Shown piece by piece: positions 43,344 to 54,743 of a DNA stretch of 64,000 nucleotides (positions within the stretch are counted from its first letter, which is position 1; each line of letters begins with the position of its first letter). The notes under the pieces are model-generated. The model had not been told where the DNA came from, did no database searches, and saw nothing but the letters and a program-made list of their open reading frames with translations. A program made the translations under genes and the position numbers. This DNA comes from Pyricularia pennisetigena (lineage: Eukaryota > Ascomycota > Sordariomycetes > Magnaporthales > Pyriculariaceae), in contig NW_021940918.1 in the NCBI RefSeq assembly GCF_004337985.1, forward strand, positions 124,001 through 188,000, given 5' to 3'.

Positions 43344-46300
43344 ATGAACGCTGCTGCCACCCGAAATGCACCACCGCTGTCTCCAGTCTCAATAGGCGGT
43401 AACGAACCATCTTGGAATTCCGGCTACTCACCTCCTCGCGGCGTCGACGATAACAAGGATGGTCCGTACCCTAACGCTCGCGGAAACCCTTTCTCACCAC
43501 CAATATCGGGCGGCTCCATCGGCGCCATGAACGGCTTTCCTCCGGGCCCGAGGAGCACCGGTGGTCCCTCGCCGCCTCCCTCAGTAGGCCGCTCCAGCCA
43601 GGGCACCAACATCTACGCAAGGAGCGAAAGCGGTCGCAGCGTTCGGGCTCCCGAAGATAGCGACCTCGTCCTGACAGAGCACTACAATGTTCTCAAAAGA
43701 TTCCTCGGCTCGACGTCTCAGAACGGCCAGCCTCCACCTCCGAACAAGGCCCGCGACAAACTGCAGCGCCTGACCACGGTGCAGTTTCTCGAACTGAGCA
43801 CCGACGTCTACGACGAGCTCAATCGCCGTTTCCCACCGCAGAACTCCGAACCTCCCCCCAAATATCTTCTTCCCCGAGACAACTTTCACCCAAAACGAAA
43901 TCAGGCCCGCCAGAAGCTGTCGTCGCTGCCGGCACCCCGTTTCAGGGACTTGGCCACCGATGTCTTTTGCGAGCTCGAGCGCAGGATACCCCGAGTCGCC
44001 GGCGGCGACATTCCAAGAGTCAACAGCCCGGCCTCGATGCGCATGTCGAGTCGGTCGCAAACTCCTGTCAATGGAATGAACGGATACCCACCGAGAAATC
44101 CAAGTCGTGCGAGAAGACCATCGGAGGCCAGTTCAGTACGTAGCACTGCCCTCGCCTCGGCGTACGGGATCCCCCCGTCCCCTGGGCTGCCACCACCCGG
44201 GGCATATGACCGACCGATGGCAAAGCAGTCGCAAAGCAACACAATTGTGCCGGTCAAGAGCACCATGGTGGAAGAGGATGACGACTCGCCGCTTAGTCCA
44301 ACAAGTCCCGAGAACGGAGATGCTTATGGAATGGATGGGCAGGCCAGAAGGATGAATAACGAACGCAGTAGCGCAACATCCGAGGTACGTTGTTGCTTTG
44401 AGAAATGTGAGGGTATATTTACCTAGGCAATTTGACTAACTTTTCCGTCAATAGGCCGACCGAAGACAGCTTGACGATTACGAAAAGCAGGTCCGCGACC
44501 TGCAAGCAAAAGTAGACCTGTTAGAGAACGACCTCAAGAAGAAGGAAGATGAGCTGGAGGCTGTCCAAGATAGGGAGAGGGACAATGCAACACGAACCAA
44601 TGTGGACAAGAAATCTTGGGATGATGCACGCTTGGACCTGGAGAATCAACTGGCAGATGCGCAGGATTTAAACGACCGACTGAAGCAAGAGCTAGACAGG
44701 ATTAGAGACGACCACGCCGCAGACACACGTCAACTAAGGGAGGAGATTGAGGGTTTGCGCCAAAACAGTGCCCGCGGTGGTCCCGGCGGCGGTGTTGGCG
44801 GAAATTCAGAGCTACAAAGAGAAAACGAGGATCTTCGCAGGCTGCTCAGGGAGCAAGAGCAGGTCACGGAGGAGGTGCAGCAGGAAGCTCAGAACCTCCT
44901 GCGAGAAATGCGGACACTATCTCAGCAGAGTGGTGCTGCGTGGGAAAAGCAGACGGAAATGGAGCGGACAATCGAGAAGCTCGAGGCCGAGGCGCAAGAA
45001 TGGCGCAGCCGCTACACCAAGGCCAAGACTCAGCTGCGGAATCTCAAGACGACCTCGATGGCTTTGACGGTTGACGATGCAGCCAAATACATGCGCGACC
45101 GAGGCTTCACGACCGAAAATGGACTCGTTAAGGATTTCCATGTCACAAAGTTTCAGGTTGCCATCGATGATCTGCTGCAACGGGCGCGCAGCGACCAGCC
45201 GGATAAGATCATGGAGACTATGAAGACTGTCGTGGTCGGCGTTCGGCGGATCATTAAGGACATGGATGACGCTGGCAACGGCAGTGATGAGCAGCGCAAG
45301 CTGAAAGGCCGTATCGCTAGCACAGCAAATAATCTCATCACCGCTGCAAAGAACTTTGCTGCCTCGGCAGGGATCTCGCCAGTCAGCCTGATCGATGCGG
45401 CAGCATCCCATCTCGTGGCGGCCATTGTGGAACTCCTCAAGACGGTCAAGATTCGGCCCACGCCAGCAGGCGAGCTGGAAGATGACGATGACGACGATAT
45501 GATGACTCCTGGTAACAACAGCGTTGGATTCTTCTCGCCGCGATCACAGGCTCCTACGCCTCTGACCACAACCAAGCTCCCCGCAGAAGAGAATTTACCT
45601 CCTCCGCCGCCCTTCCGTGGCTTTGGCAACAGGCTTAGCGCGGACTCTTCTGCCTACAGTCCAGTCAACTCGCCCAGGGAGTCGACCGCAACGGATAGGT
45701 TTGGGGGTGGTGGCCTTGGTATCAACGGTGGCAACGGCAACGGCAACGGCAACGTCAATGGTAATATGAACGGCAGTTCTGGCAAGGCTCTACCGCCGCC
45801 ACCATCCAACGGATATGGTCCGAATGGCTATGGCGGCATGGCCCCTCAGCGGGATAACGCTGCTGAGGATCTCAAGGTAAGACATCACTGCTCGACGACT
45901 GACGGTCACTATATGCAAACACTTACTGACAGTGGGGTGGGTTACAGATCTTTGTTGAGGACCAGACCGCCTACCTTGTGGCCGATATTCAAGAACTCGT
46001 CGCTGCCATCCGATCCGACGCCGCCATCATCACACTTCGGGACGAGATCTCGCGCATTGCCGAATCGGTAGACAAGATTGTAGATGAAACCTCACGCAGC
46101 AGTGGTGGTCCGAACGCGTTTCCCAACCTCAAAAATCTTCAAGCATGCAGGGAACGGCTCCTCGAGGCGGGAGAACGCGGGCAGGAGCTGTCTGATGGCG
46201 GTATGGGCCCGCCTAGCAGGGAGTGGCGTATGTGGACGCAGACCCTACCACCGATCGCCTTTGAGATCGCCAGAGAGTCCAAGGAGCTGGTGCAATCTGT

Positions 46301-46349
46301 TGATAGATTGGTCTTGGGTGGTGCTGGTGGTGGTGATGACTTTTCATAA
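43344..46349 (+). CDS. SPA2: Polarisome scaffold SPA2
   Basis: Predicted 954 aa in three exons: 43344-44384, 44455-45876 and 45948-46349; the introns (70 and 71 bases) are both phase 0. Two Spa2 homology (GIT-type SHD) repeats occur in exon 1: LTEHYNVLKRFLGSTSQNG through LSTDVYDELNRR, and RNQARQKLSSLPAPRFRDLA through FCELERR. Exon 2 starts a long coiled coil (about residues 350-580) and then a conserved globular segment (VDDAAKYMRDRGFTTENGLV, FHVTKFQVAIDDLLQ, SDQPDKIMETMKTVVVGVRR). A Gly/Asn repeat and poly-Pro tracts precede exon 3, which holds the conserved C-terminal domain (FVEDQTAYLVADIQELVAAI). Spa2 scaffolds formins, Bud6 and MAP-kinase components at hyphal tips. Its upstream region is unusually long (2.9 kb). 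Confidence 0.93.
45724..45774 (+). repeat. Gly-Asn coding repeat in SPA2
   Basis: GGCAAC-type hexanucleotide repeat coding for alternating Gly and Asn; likely to vary in length between strains. Confidence 0.8.
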
Positions 46350-47156
46350 CGATTTTATAGAGTTTTTATGGGGGTATTTTATCCTCTTTTTTTTTCTCTC
46401 CTTTCTGCTCTTTTTCCCCCTTTCTGTTTTGGTCGACATGCAGATTTTTTTTTTCATTTTTTTTTTCACTCTATCTTCTTGGTTACACATTGCTCTTCTG
46501 GAGTTGTCTGCGTTTGTTCTCCTCCCAAAAAGATTTCTGGCTGCATCATTATCATGCGATGACTGAGCCTTATACTTTTTGACGACAAGCATCCTATAAA
46601 ATATTCTACTTAATGTATGAAGCACGACATGAGAATTCCCCGACGGAGGAGAAAAAAAAGTTACTCATCCATACAGGCCTGGGCAGATGACAGACTGCAA
46701 GGTTGCAAAGATGCTCCTTTCTTTCCCGGTTGTAACGCATCTCATGATTTTTTCTTGCTTTCGAACACCCTGGAAGGTTGGGTTCTTTTTTATCTCTCAA
46801 TGTACTGTATATATATATTTTTTTTTTCTATACCCCTAGATTATGATCTGGTTAGGACTGTTTGCTTCTTGTTTCAATGCAAATCATTCACGTCTTTAAG
46901 CGTAAGACAATCATGTCTTTGTCGGTAAATCGTATCCGTCACATCGAGATGATCTACAACATTTGATTGGACGGATGGTTGTTGAAGAGTAAATAAGCCA
47001 CGATTCAATACAAAACATTATAATACCTTTTGCATCGAGTATTGTCATGTTGATACATATAACCTTATTCAACAAGGCTTTTGCCAAACTGAACCGTTTC
47101 ATGTACATTATCCTACAGCGTCAGTGACGTGAATTTCGCTTCCACCTCCAACGATG
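46350..47156. other. Convergent 3' regions, SPA2 / M28 peptidase
   Basis: T-rich 3' UTR of SPA2 (T-tracts at 46388-46398, 46446-46468 and 46818-46829) and the peptidase 3' UTR. No gene is seen. Confidence 0.6.
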
Positions 47157-49700
47157 TCACTCGCCATCCTCGAGCATCAACACATCGGCGGCCTTGTAGA
47201 TACAATCCTCGATGATGTCCACCCAGCGAACAGCATTATCAAAGTCCCTCGAATCAATGCTCTCCTGCAGACCAGGAAACACGGCACCGGCGTAGCCAGT
47301 CCATAATCCTGGAGCAAATATGACAGACTGAGATTTTACACAAACACACAACGTTAGCCGCATCGCACAGAGCATGATTGCAAGTTGCGACGCAAAATGA
47401 GTCTTGGGGAAACGTACCTTGAACCAGCTTCTTCCGTCCAGTCCCTTTGCGTACAAGAACTGTCTTTCGACGGCTTTTAGCTTGTTGTTTAGCTTACGAA
47501 CATCCCACCCCAATTTTATCTTGGCAGGCCATTGCCACCAGGGCAACTCGTCTTCCACACGCTTCCTAAGCTTGTCAGCGAGATCATCCGCGGCCTTGGC
47601 TCTCTGAGAAAACTTCTTGGCAGCCTCCCGCAGGCGTGCCAGTTCGCGTTTGAAGCCCTCTGCGGTGCCCTTGGGCTGCATGGTATCCACATGGTGGCTC
47701 GCGCGAAGTTCAAATAGATGCTGTTCAGCGCTCAGATCCGGCTGGGACTGCAAGGTGATGCCTGCCATGGCAGCGTCCAGTCTGTCCTCAACCTTCTTGA
47801 CGTAACCCAACAGCTTATCGGCATAGTTCTTAACACCGAACTGTATGACAGGTTTATCGGCCAGTTTGGCAACCACAAGGCCCAAAATCTGGGCCATAGT
47901 GCGGTGGTAGACAAAGCCCGGGTCGCCAAAGTTTTGCATCCAGTAGAAACTATCATAGTTGCTGTGATAGTGATAGACCGCATCGTCCGGGCGGGCTGTG
48001 AAGCCAATGTCGAGGCAGGGAATGCCTGCAAAGTCCTGAAATGCAGTGAAGTCGCTACCACTACCGATGGTGGATATACGGCCATCCCACACGTCTCTCA
48101 CGGTTTGGCCCTTGACCGTCTGGTTGGGACTAGGGACCTGTGATGTGATGTCATAAATTAGCTGGTCAAGCAGTGGCGCGCCTGAAGCCTTGAAATTCGG
48201 CCCGGACACTGCGACATCGGTGTTGATATAGGCCACGTTCACCTTGGTCAGCCAGGGGAGATACTGCTCGACCCATTCGGTTGAGCCAATTAACGAATAC
48301 TCCTCGCCGTCCCAGGAAGCAAACACAATCGTTCGTAGTGGCTTCCAGCCACTCTCAATGGCTTTGCCGAAGCTACGAATGACCTCGTTGATGACGGCAG
48401 AGCCACTGTTGGGGTCTCCTGCGCCACCGATTATCCATGCGTCCCGGTGGTTGCCAACCACAACGACTTCATCTTCAATCGTGCCGTTGATGACACCGAT
48501 GACGTTCCAAATGGGAGTAGTGGTGTAATTCTGCTCGTTGTACAAGTTCAGGACCAGTCCAGGCGGCGAGGGTCCCACGTTGTACTTGACGCCCTTGTAC
48601 TGTAGACCACGGTTTCGGGTCCAATACTTGTTGAAGTCGTCAGAGCTGGGACCGTGCCCGTTCAGTGCCTTTAAAATAGGGATGGCATCGGCATACGAGA
48701 TGGGGATGGAGGGGATACTGGGAATGGCGTCGTGCGGGTCTTGACGCGGAGCACCGGGGATAGAGGGATAACCGGGAGTGGTTGGGTCACCGGGTGCGAG
48801 GCTCAAAAATTGTGCCGAGCCGCGCTGAACGCTGCTGGCCTGGCGTGCAGGGCCGTTGGGATACTGTTTCTCTCCCTTTTCGTCAGTGGCGGAACCATCG
48901 TCCCCAGGGTCGGAATATATGACCATGCCGGCCATGCCAAGCTCTTGTGCACGCTTGACCTTGAGCCCCCGGAAGATGCCACCATAGCGGGCAATGGCAA
49001 TATTGCCCTTGAGTGTCACATTCGCTCTGACGAGATCCTCAAAGTCCTGGTAGGTACCATAGTTGACGTAGACAAACTGGGCGGTCACGTTGCCGCTGGC
49101 CGAGTACCCATGGAAGGTTGGGATAGCGTTGTTGAGTGCCGTAGTCGGGTCGTCGTCGATGATGTCTTCTTTGAGAGAAGCCTCGAATTTGACTTTCCAG
49201 CTAGACTTGGAAAGGGACTGGTCCCCATCATGCTTGTCTCCTGCCGCCTTCTCAAGTAGGGCCAGCCTATGGTCGACGGGACGGTTCAGATAGACATCGT
49301 AAGCAATGATGCTCGAATCGATTCCCCATGACCTCCACTTGTCCCTGGTCCACTCGGCTTGTGAGTAGTTCTGGCCGGCGAGGTGAGGTCCAGAGGTGTA
49401 GTAACGACTCCACTCCTCGCAGAGCTCACTGCTCGGGGTCTGGGTCAGGACCTTGCGGAGGCCCTCGTCATCCAACCGGCGACTCTCATGGCCGGGCCAC
49501 GACCAGTCATCGTGGTGGCCATGGTGTCGATGGGCCGGGCCACGACCCAAGATTGCGGTTGTGATCCAGGTGAATAATACCCATATCAAAGTGGAAGACA
49601 AGGCTATGGTGCAGAAGCGGCGGGCGACATTGTGGGGGTACCGCTGCCTCTGAGGACCGACCGGATGGGTGGTAATCAGCGGCGTCCTCTCGTTGGGCAT
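47157..49700 (-). CDS. M28-family membrane peptidase (glutamate carboxypeptidase II / Vps70-Tre1-like)
   Basis: Predicted 817 aa in two exons, 47418-49700 and 47157-47327. A type II membrane protein: short cytosolic tail with RRFC, then a helix (CTIALSSTLIWVLFTWITTAIL), then a luminal or vacuolar ectodomain with a PA domain (GNIAIARYGGIFRGLKVKRA), an M28 catalytic domain and a C-terminal dimerisation-like helical domain. Zinc ligands and catalytic residues appear intact: GNHRDAW, GDPNSGSAVINE, FASWDGEEYSLIGSTEW, YINTDVAVSG and YHYHSNYDSFYW. Yeast relatives (Vps70, Tre1/Tre2) act in vacuolar sorting and transporter turnover. The intron (47328-47417; GTACGT donor, GGCTAACG branch, CTCAG acceptor) is 90 bases and has no stop, so the genomic frame is open through it; splicing restores RSWFKSVIFAPGLWTGY. 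Confidence 0.9.
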   Translation of the reverse strand: MPNERTPLITTHPVGPQRQRYPHNVARRFCTIALSSTLIWVLFTWITTAILGRGPAHRHHGHHDDWSWPGHESRRLDDEGLRKVLTQTPSSELCEEWSRYYTSGPHLAGQNYSQAEWTRDKWRSWGIDSSIIAYDVYLNRPVDHRLALLEKAAGDKHDGDQSLSKSSWKVKFEASLKEDIIDDDPTTALNNAIPTFHGYSASGNVTAQFVYVNYGTYQDFEDLVRANVTLKGNIAIARYGGIFRGLKVKRAQELGMAGMVIYSDPGDDGSATDEKGEKQYPNGPARQASSVQRGSAQFLSLAPGDPTTPGYPSIPGAPRQDPHDAIPSIPSIPISYADAIPILKALNGHGPSSDDFNKYWTRNRGLQYKGVKYNVGPSPPGLVLNLYNEQNYTTTPIWNVIGVINGTIEDEVVVVGNHRDAWIIGGAGDPNSGSAVINEVIRSFGKAIESGWKPLRTIVFASWDGEEYSLIGSTEWVEQYLPWLTKVNVAYINTDVAVSGPNFKASGAPLLDQLIYDITSQVPSPNQTVKGQTVRDVWDGRISTIGSGSDFTAFQDFAGIPCLDIGFTARPDDAVYHYHSNYDSFYWMQNFGDPGFVYHRTMAQILGLVVAKLADKPVIQFGVKNYADKLLGYVKKVEDRLDAAMAGITLQSQPDLSAEQHLFELRASHHVDTMQPKGTAEGFKRELARLREAAKKFSQRAKAADDLADKLRKRVEDELPWWQWPAKIKLGWDVRKLNNKLKAVERQFLYAKGLDGRSWFKVRFPKTHFASQLAIMLCAMRLTLCVCVKSQSVIFAPGLWTGYAGAVFPGLQESIDSRDFDNAVRWVDIIEDCIYKAADVLMLEDGE

Positions 49701-50284
49701 CTTTGGAAAGACAGACGCGTCCCAAGGACAATTTATAGCACTTGGATTGGAGCGATGATAGGTCGACCTAGACTAGACCTAGTCTAGTTCTAGACCTGTA
49801 CAATTGCTATGATGGCCCGTTGGAGTTTGGTTCGTTTGAGCTCCTCAATCCATCAGATGGATGATAGTACAGTATCACCTACCTACCGGACTGCCCAACA
49901 GCTTTGATGCGATAGGTAATTGAAAACGATAGTCACTTTTTTGGTATTCCAAGGAGGTAACTAAACGTACTGAATGAATAGTAAGGAAGTGTAGGTAGGT
50001 AGCTAAAGAGTGTGCTAAGGTATGGATGAGGTACATACAGTACAACAGAGTAAAGAGCCGACTCCGAGTACGGACCGATGACGACAACTCAGCTGCGTGC
50101 ACTCACTCACTGTGAGCGGCTGCAGGCGGTTGTGCCAGCAGTGGAGGCTAATCCTTATCAGGCTTAGCGCATTGGCTCCATTCGAACGGAGCTCGGAATT
50201 AAGGAAGACGGCTTGGGCGGTTCGGCGCCGGTTTTCTAAGCCGACCTAGGCTTCCACACATCGACCCCGCTCTCGACCACCACC

Positions 50285-50286
<2 letters not shown>

Positions 50287-50316
<30 letters not shown>
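50287..50316. repeat. T30 homopolymer
   Basis: Uninterrupted run of 30 T in the divergent spacer, about 590 bases upstream of the peptidase start. Confidence 0.9.
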
Positions 50317-51323
50317 CACCGCCACATTTGCCAGTCAGTCATCGCATCGTCCGCCGCAGGTGGATAAGACCTGCAGCCAGCGTCACGAGGCTGCAGGGAC
50401 TCCCTTTTGAAGAATATGGAGTAAGTATATAAAAAGAAAAAGAAGACGAACAGCAAAATAAATCAATCCATGAGGTAGAGTGCAACAAAGACATGGAGAA
50501 AAGAGATACACAGAATCTCTCTCCATCTCGGTTTTGTGTATTCGCCTGCTGGGTAATTATCGTTAGTACCTTTTTCGTCCGGTGTCGGTGCTCGCGGCAA
50601 CAATTTCGGTCTAGCAACCCATGACCACACATGACATCGCACTTGTCGCAGTCGAGTTCCGTTGCTATCCAACTAATTCAAACCACCTGGTAAGGTAGGT
50701 AGGTGGGCGAAATCGCCTTGCAGTGGCTTGGGCAGACCCGGTCTATAGCCGCCGCTGGGGCTTACCTACATGCAACAAACAGTATTACAGTACAGCTCAA
50801 TAGGAAGCGACCCTACACTAGGTTTCTGGGGTATCCATACTTCATGTCGGCCATCAATGCATGACTCCTCCCTCGCCTCTTTCCTTTTAAGGACCCCTGG
50901 ACGGCCAACAAGAAGACTTGGCTTTTAGCTCCGCTTTTCGACTTCGCTTGCCATGCCGTCCTATCTTGGATCCTTTCCGCTTTTATTCTACTTTCTGTTT
51001 TGGTGACTCTCAACTTTGCCTTCCTTCGCCCGTTATTTTTCGTCCTATTTCGCGGTGCTCTGAAGGTACCGATAGCGTCAGTGACATCAATCATACCTAT
51101 CTTCCATACCTTGACTTGGTCCATAAACCCATATCTCTTTGCTGGCACACGTTTAGGCATTGCTTGTAAAACCTCTTACGTCAAGCCTTGTGCTCCTGTC
51201 CCGAGCATTGTTATTTGCAACGGTTACCTACATAGTTAGTCCAGAGCCCACCCGGCGACGATCACAAGCAAGCCAAGGCCATTTTCGACTTTTATCGGAA
51301 CCGTATCATAGACGTTGCGACTC

Positions 51324-51345
51324 GTGTGTGTGTGTGTGCGCGCGT
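51324..51345 (+). repeat. GT/GC microsatellite in MFS leader
   Basis: Alternating GT then GC dinucleotides 95 bases before the MFS start codon; alternating purine-pyrimidine, so able to adopt Z-DNA. Confidence 0.85.
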
Positions 51346-51439
51346 GTCTTCCTGCACACCTGTCCGTCTTGGTTTGTCTGTGTTTTTGGAGGTTCCTGGT
51401 AGACCTTGTCGTCACTATAAAACGCTCCGATCCGCCAAA

Positions 51440-53890
51440 ATGGGGGACTCTAGACCTCGCAGCAAACTCCCCGTCAAGCAATTGGCAATCCTGGGTAGGG
51501 ACTCCTTCTCCTCTTTGTCAACCCTTCATTGCCCGGATTGAAGTTTTGAAGTGCTCGTCATCTCTCCGTCCTGTGCCTGGTGCCAATCCAGAGCATCAAA
51601 GGATCGGTATGCATTTCATAGCTTCAACCTGTATATCTGCCGTGCTTCCTACTGAATTTGCCTGCGTATGGGCCTTTTCATTCAGCTGAAGCTAGTCGAC
51701 CTCAGTAGCCTGAACGGACAGGCAATGGAGCCTGAGACGACCGCCAAGAGCGTAGGAATGGGGACACAACGAGTGCAGACCACTATCAGAAAAAAAAAAG
51801 CCCCTGGCTCTAGGTACCAAATCCTACAACGGCTTTTGTGTCATTTGTGCTGACTCCTCATACGCTTTTTCGCAGCTGTGGCCAGGTTCGCCGAACCGTT
51901 GGCTTTGACTTCAGTCTTCCCTTATTTGCCAGAAATGATTGCCGGTTTCGGAGTGGACAAAGACAGCATCGCAAAATGGGCAGGCTTGACAGGTGCCACT
52001 TTCAGCGTCTGCCAAAGTCTTTTTGCTGTCCCATGGGGTCTGTTGTCAGACCGTGTCGGGCGGAAGCCGACGATATTGTTTGGTCTAGGTGAGTTGTCAA
52101 CGGCAGCGGACACTAAAAGGAAGCAAAGAAAGTAAAGTATCCCGCTAATATGTCTTGATATGTCAGTGAGCACGATGATATGCTTTCTTATATGGGGAAT
52201 GTCCACTACTTTGACCATGGCCATGACGATACGGGCCGTCCAAGGGGCTTCCAACGGAAACGTTGGCATCATCCGGACCATGGTTGCCGAGATGGTAACC
52301 GATAAAGAGCATCAGCCAAGGGCTTTCTCTATCATGGTGTGTATCTAATTCCTACGCACCGGCTATCGACACTACATTGAGCAGGTAGCATGGTAGCTAA
52401 CTTTAACTGGTGACGCACAGCCACTCGTCTGGTCGATCGGAAGCGTGTTCGGGCCCGCATTTGGAGGCTTCTTTGCCAGACCAGCTGAACAATTTCCGAG
52501 TCTTTTTGGTCATATTGAATTTTTCAAGCGTTATCCCTTTGCTCTTCCAAACATTATTGCTTGCTTCTTCTTCCTAGTCTCGGTCATCACAGGAACCCTG
52601 TTCCTCAAGGTTAGTCTGGTGCTATCAAGAAGGATGATAGTGGGCTTGGCCACAGAGGTGTTGACTGACGGATCCCTCAGGAAACATTGGCAAGTAAACG
52701 AGACACAGACGACTGGGGCCTGAAGCTGGGCGAGAAGCTCACTCGGCCCTTCAAGTCACGAAAGCGGCCTCAGCACCGTCCCTCGTTTGTCGATGGAGAA
52801 GCAACGGCGCCCCTCCTACCCCGGCCGGCCGCTGCTGAGCCAGTCAACCCCCCCACAGCCCCGGAGCCAAAGGCGAAGATACGTGATATATTCACATACT
52901 CGACCGTGATGAATCTCATATGCTACACCTTTCTCGCCATGCACTCTGTTGCTTTCGACCAGCTACTGCCCGTCTTCTTGCATCATCCCCACCAAAAGTC
53001 AACGCCTGAGAATGCGAGTCTTCCATTCCGCTTCTCGTCCGGGTTCGGACTGGCATCAGATAAGATTGGTGCAATTTTCATGATTTACGGCATCGTCTGC
53101 GGCGTAAGTTGATGAAAAGTCCAAACTCATCTCGTATGGTGGTCAAGATGGTTGACGCTGACTTGGCCTTTTACCAAGTTGATTCAATTCGTCATGTTTC
53201 CTCCCCTCTGCAACCATTTTGGTGTTCTTAGATGCTACAGAGCTGCAGGTACGTCTTCCTTATGTGGTGCTTGAACCACAGATGCGAATCAATCGAGAAG
53301 GGGCAAATGGCTGACCTTGTATACGTACAGCTCTCATGTTTCCAGTTTGCTACTTTCTGACCCCGTACACCAGCCTAGTGCACGGAATGTACGGCCGTTA
53401 CATTGCTCTGATGTTCATCATGCTCCTCAAAGGCTTTGCTGTCATCATAGGCTTCCCCTGCCTCACGATCATGCTCACGAACAGCGCCTCATCGCTGAGC
53501 ATCCTCGGCACACTGAACGGGATCGCGACCACCACTAGCGGTTTTGGGCGAGCCGTCGGTCCTGCATCTGCCGGCACCATCTTCAGTTGGGGAATCCAAA
53601 GGGGCTATGTGATATCGGGCTGGTGGTTCCTTGCCGCGATTGCGGTCGTGGGAGCCATACCCCCTTTCTTCATCACCGAGGGCAGCGGCCCCTATGCCGA
53701 TGCCCAGAGCGACGAGACTGACGTGGATGACGGAGATGCTGTTGCAGAAGCAGAGCCTATCCCCATCCCGGAATCGGCGGCTGGGCCACTTGGACCGCAC
53801 GAGGCCGGCTTTCCCTCGCCACCTGTTCTCAGCGAGTCGAGCAAACTACGGGGCCGGTCACTGTCAAAATCGTACGGGACTACCCAATAA
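51440..53890 (+). CDS. MFS transporter (drug/H+ antiporter or ZIF-like), seven exons
   Basis: Predicted 559 aa from exons 51440-51494, 51876-52088, 52167-52336, 52421-52609, 52681-53103, 53179-53248 and 53331-53890. All six introns have GT/AG ends; the first is 381 bases, the others 71-84. Spliced, the protein begins MGDSRPRSKLPVKQLAILAV and runs into ARFAEPLALTSVFPYLPEMI. The MFS loop motif LLSDRVGRKP follows helix 2, and VQGASNGNVGIIRTMVAEM and PLVWSIGSVFGPAFGGFFA are typical of the fungal group related to zinc-induced-facilitator transporters. Twelve helices fit, with a long acidic, Pro-rich central loop (within exon 5) and a polar tail. It is a plasma- or vacuolar-membrane secondary carrier; the substrate is unknown. 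It has by far the most introns of any gene in the window. Confidence 0.87.
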
Positions 53891-54211
53891 ATTTGTCTCA
53901 TCATTGCCTTGAGAGATATTACAAGCTTTGATATAAAGCGCCAGTGCTCGCATTTATCTTTTGCATTATGCTTCAACGCTTAAGGGATATTCCTTGTCTC
54001 TAGACTGTTCACATGGTATGTTTGGACTCTGCTTCTTCCCTTGCTAGTGTGTCACTTTTTTTTTTTTTTTTTTTTTTTTTTTNNNNNNNNNNNNNNNNNN
54101 NNNNNNNNNNNNNNNNNNNNNNNNNNNNNNNNNNNNNNNNNNNNNNNNNNNNNNNNNNNNNNNNNNNNNNNNNNNNNNNNNNNNNNNNNNNNNNNNNNNN
54201 NNNNNNNNNNN

Positions 54212-54243
<32 letters not shown>

Positions 54244-54743
54244 CACACACACACACACACACGCACAAATAACACAACAGAAGAGACGGGGCCAAGAATG
54301 TAAATAAATAAATAAAGACGCAAGATCTTATTCCATTGCATCATGCTGCCCTCTCTCTGTATGTCTGTTTGATGCTCCATGACTGGTCTCGACGATTTTA
54401 TGCCCAAACTGAACAAGGCAAAAACATAAACCCCAGGTGCCTTGTCCTCCCTCACCCTTTCCCAACTACGAAATATTATAGTGCGCCAAACATATCAACA
54501 GGCCCATGAAGAGCAAAAGAAGGACAAGAAGAACAAAAAATGAAAAGAAGACGAAGAAGACAAAGGAAGAAAGAAAGACAAACAACACCTTATCGTAGAA
54601 TGCTCCCAGAGGGAAAAAAAAAGAGAGAGAAAAGACAACAAGACAAATGACACTTTGCCTGAACACCCCTGTTTCCGCTCCTTATATGCACCAGAACCCG
54701 ACCCAAGCATTGTTTTCAGAAACCGTCCATTGACCCCAACCAT
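53891..54743. other. Convergent 3' regions with assembly gap
   Basis: Between the MFS gene and the IQGAP gene. Contains the T-tract/N/A-tract gap, a CA microsatellite and A-rich sequence with GAA/AAG runs (54506-54625). No gene is seen. Confidence 0.6.
54056..54262. repeat. T27, 129-base N gap, A30, then (CA)n
   Basis: T at 54056-54082, N at 54083-54211, C, A at 54213-54242, then a CA repeat (54244-54262). Same T-gap-A arrangement as at 21818-21885. The gap's content and length are unknown, and frames reading through it are artefacts. Confidence 0.9.

Larger units (their letters stand above)
49701..51439. other. Divergent spacer, M28 peptidase / MFS transporter
   Basis: About 1.7 kb with both promoters. 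It holds a 30-T run (50287-50316), a GT/GC microsatellite (51324-51345) and TACCTACC-type motifs (49877-49886, 49992-50003, 50696-50704). A palindrome-like CTAGACTAGACCTAGTCTAG occurs near 49770-49790. No gene is called. Confidence 0.6.

Noticed and set aside
54009..54455. Frames reading through the N gap
   Set aside because: They consist of homopolymer translation and unknown bases and carry no information.
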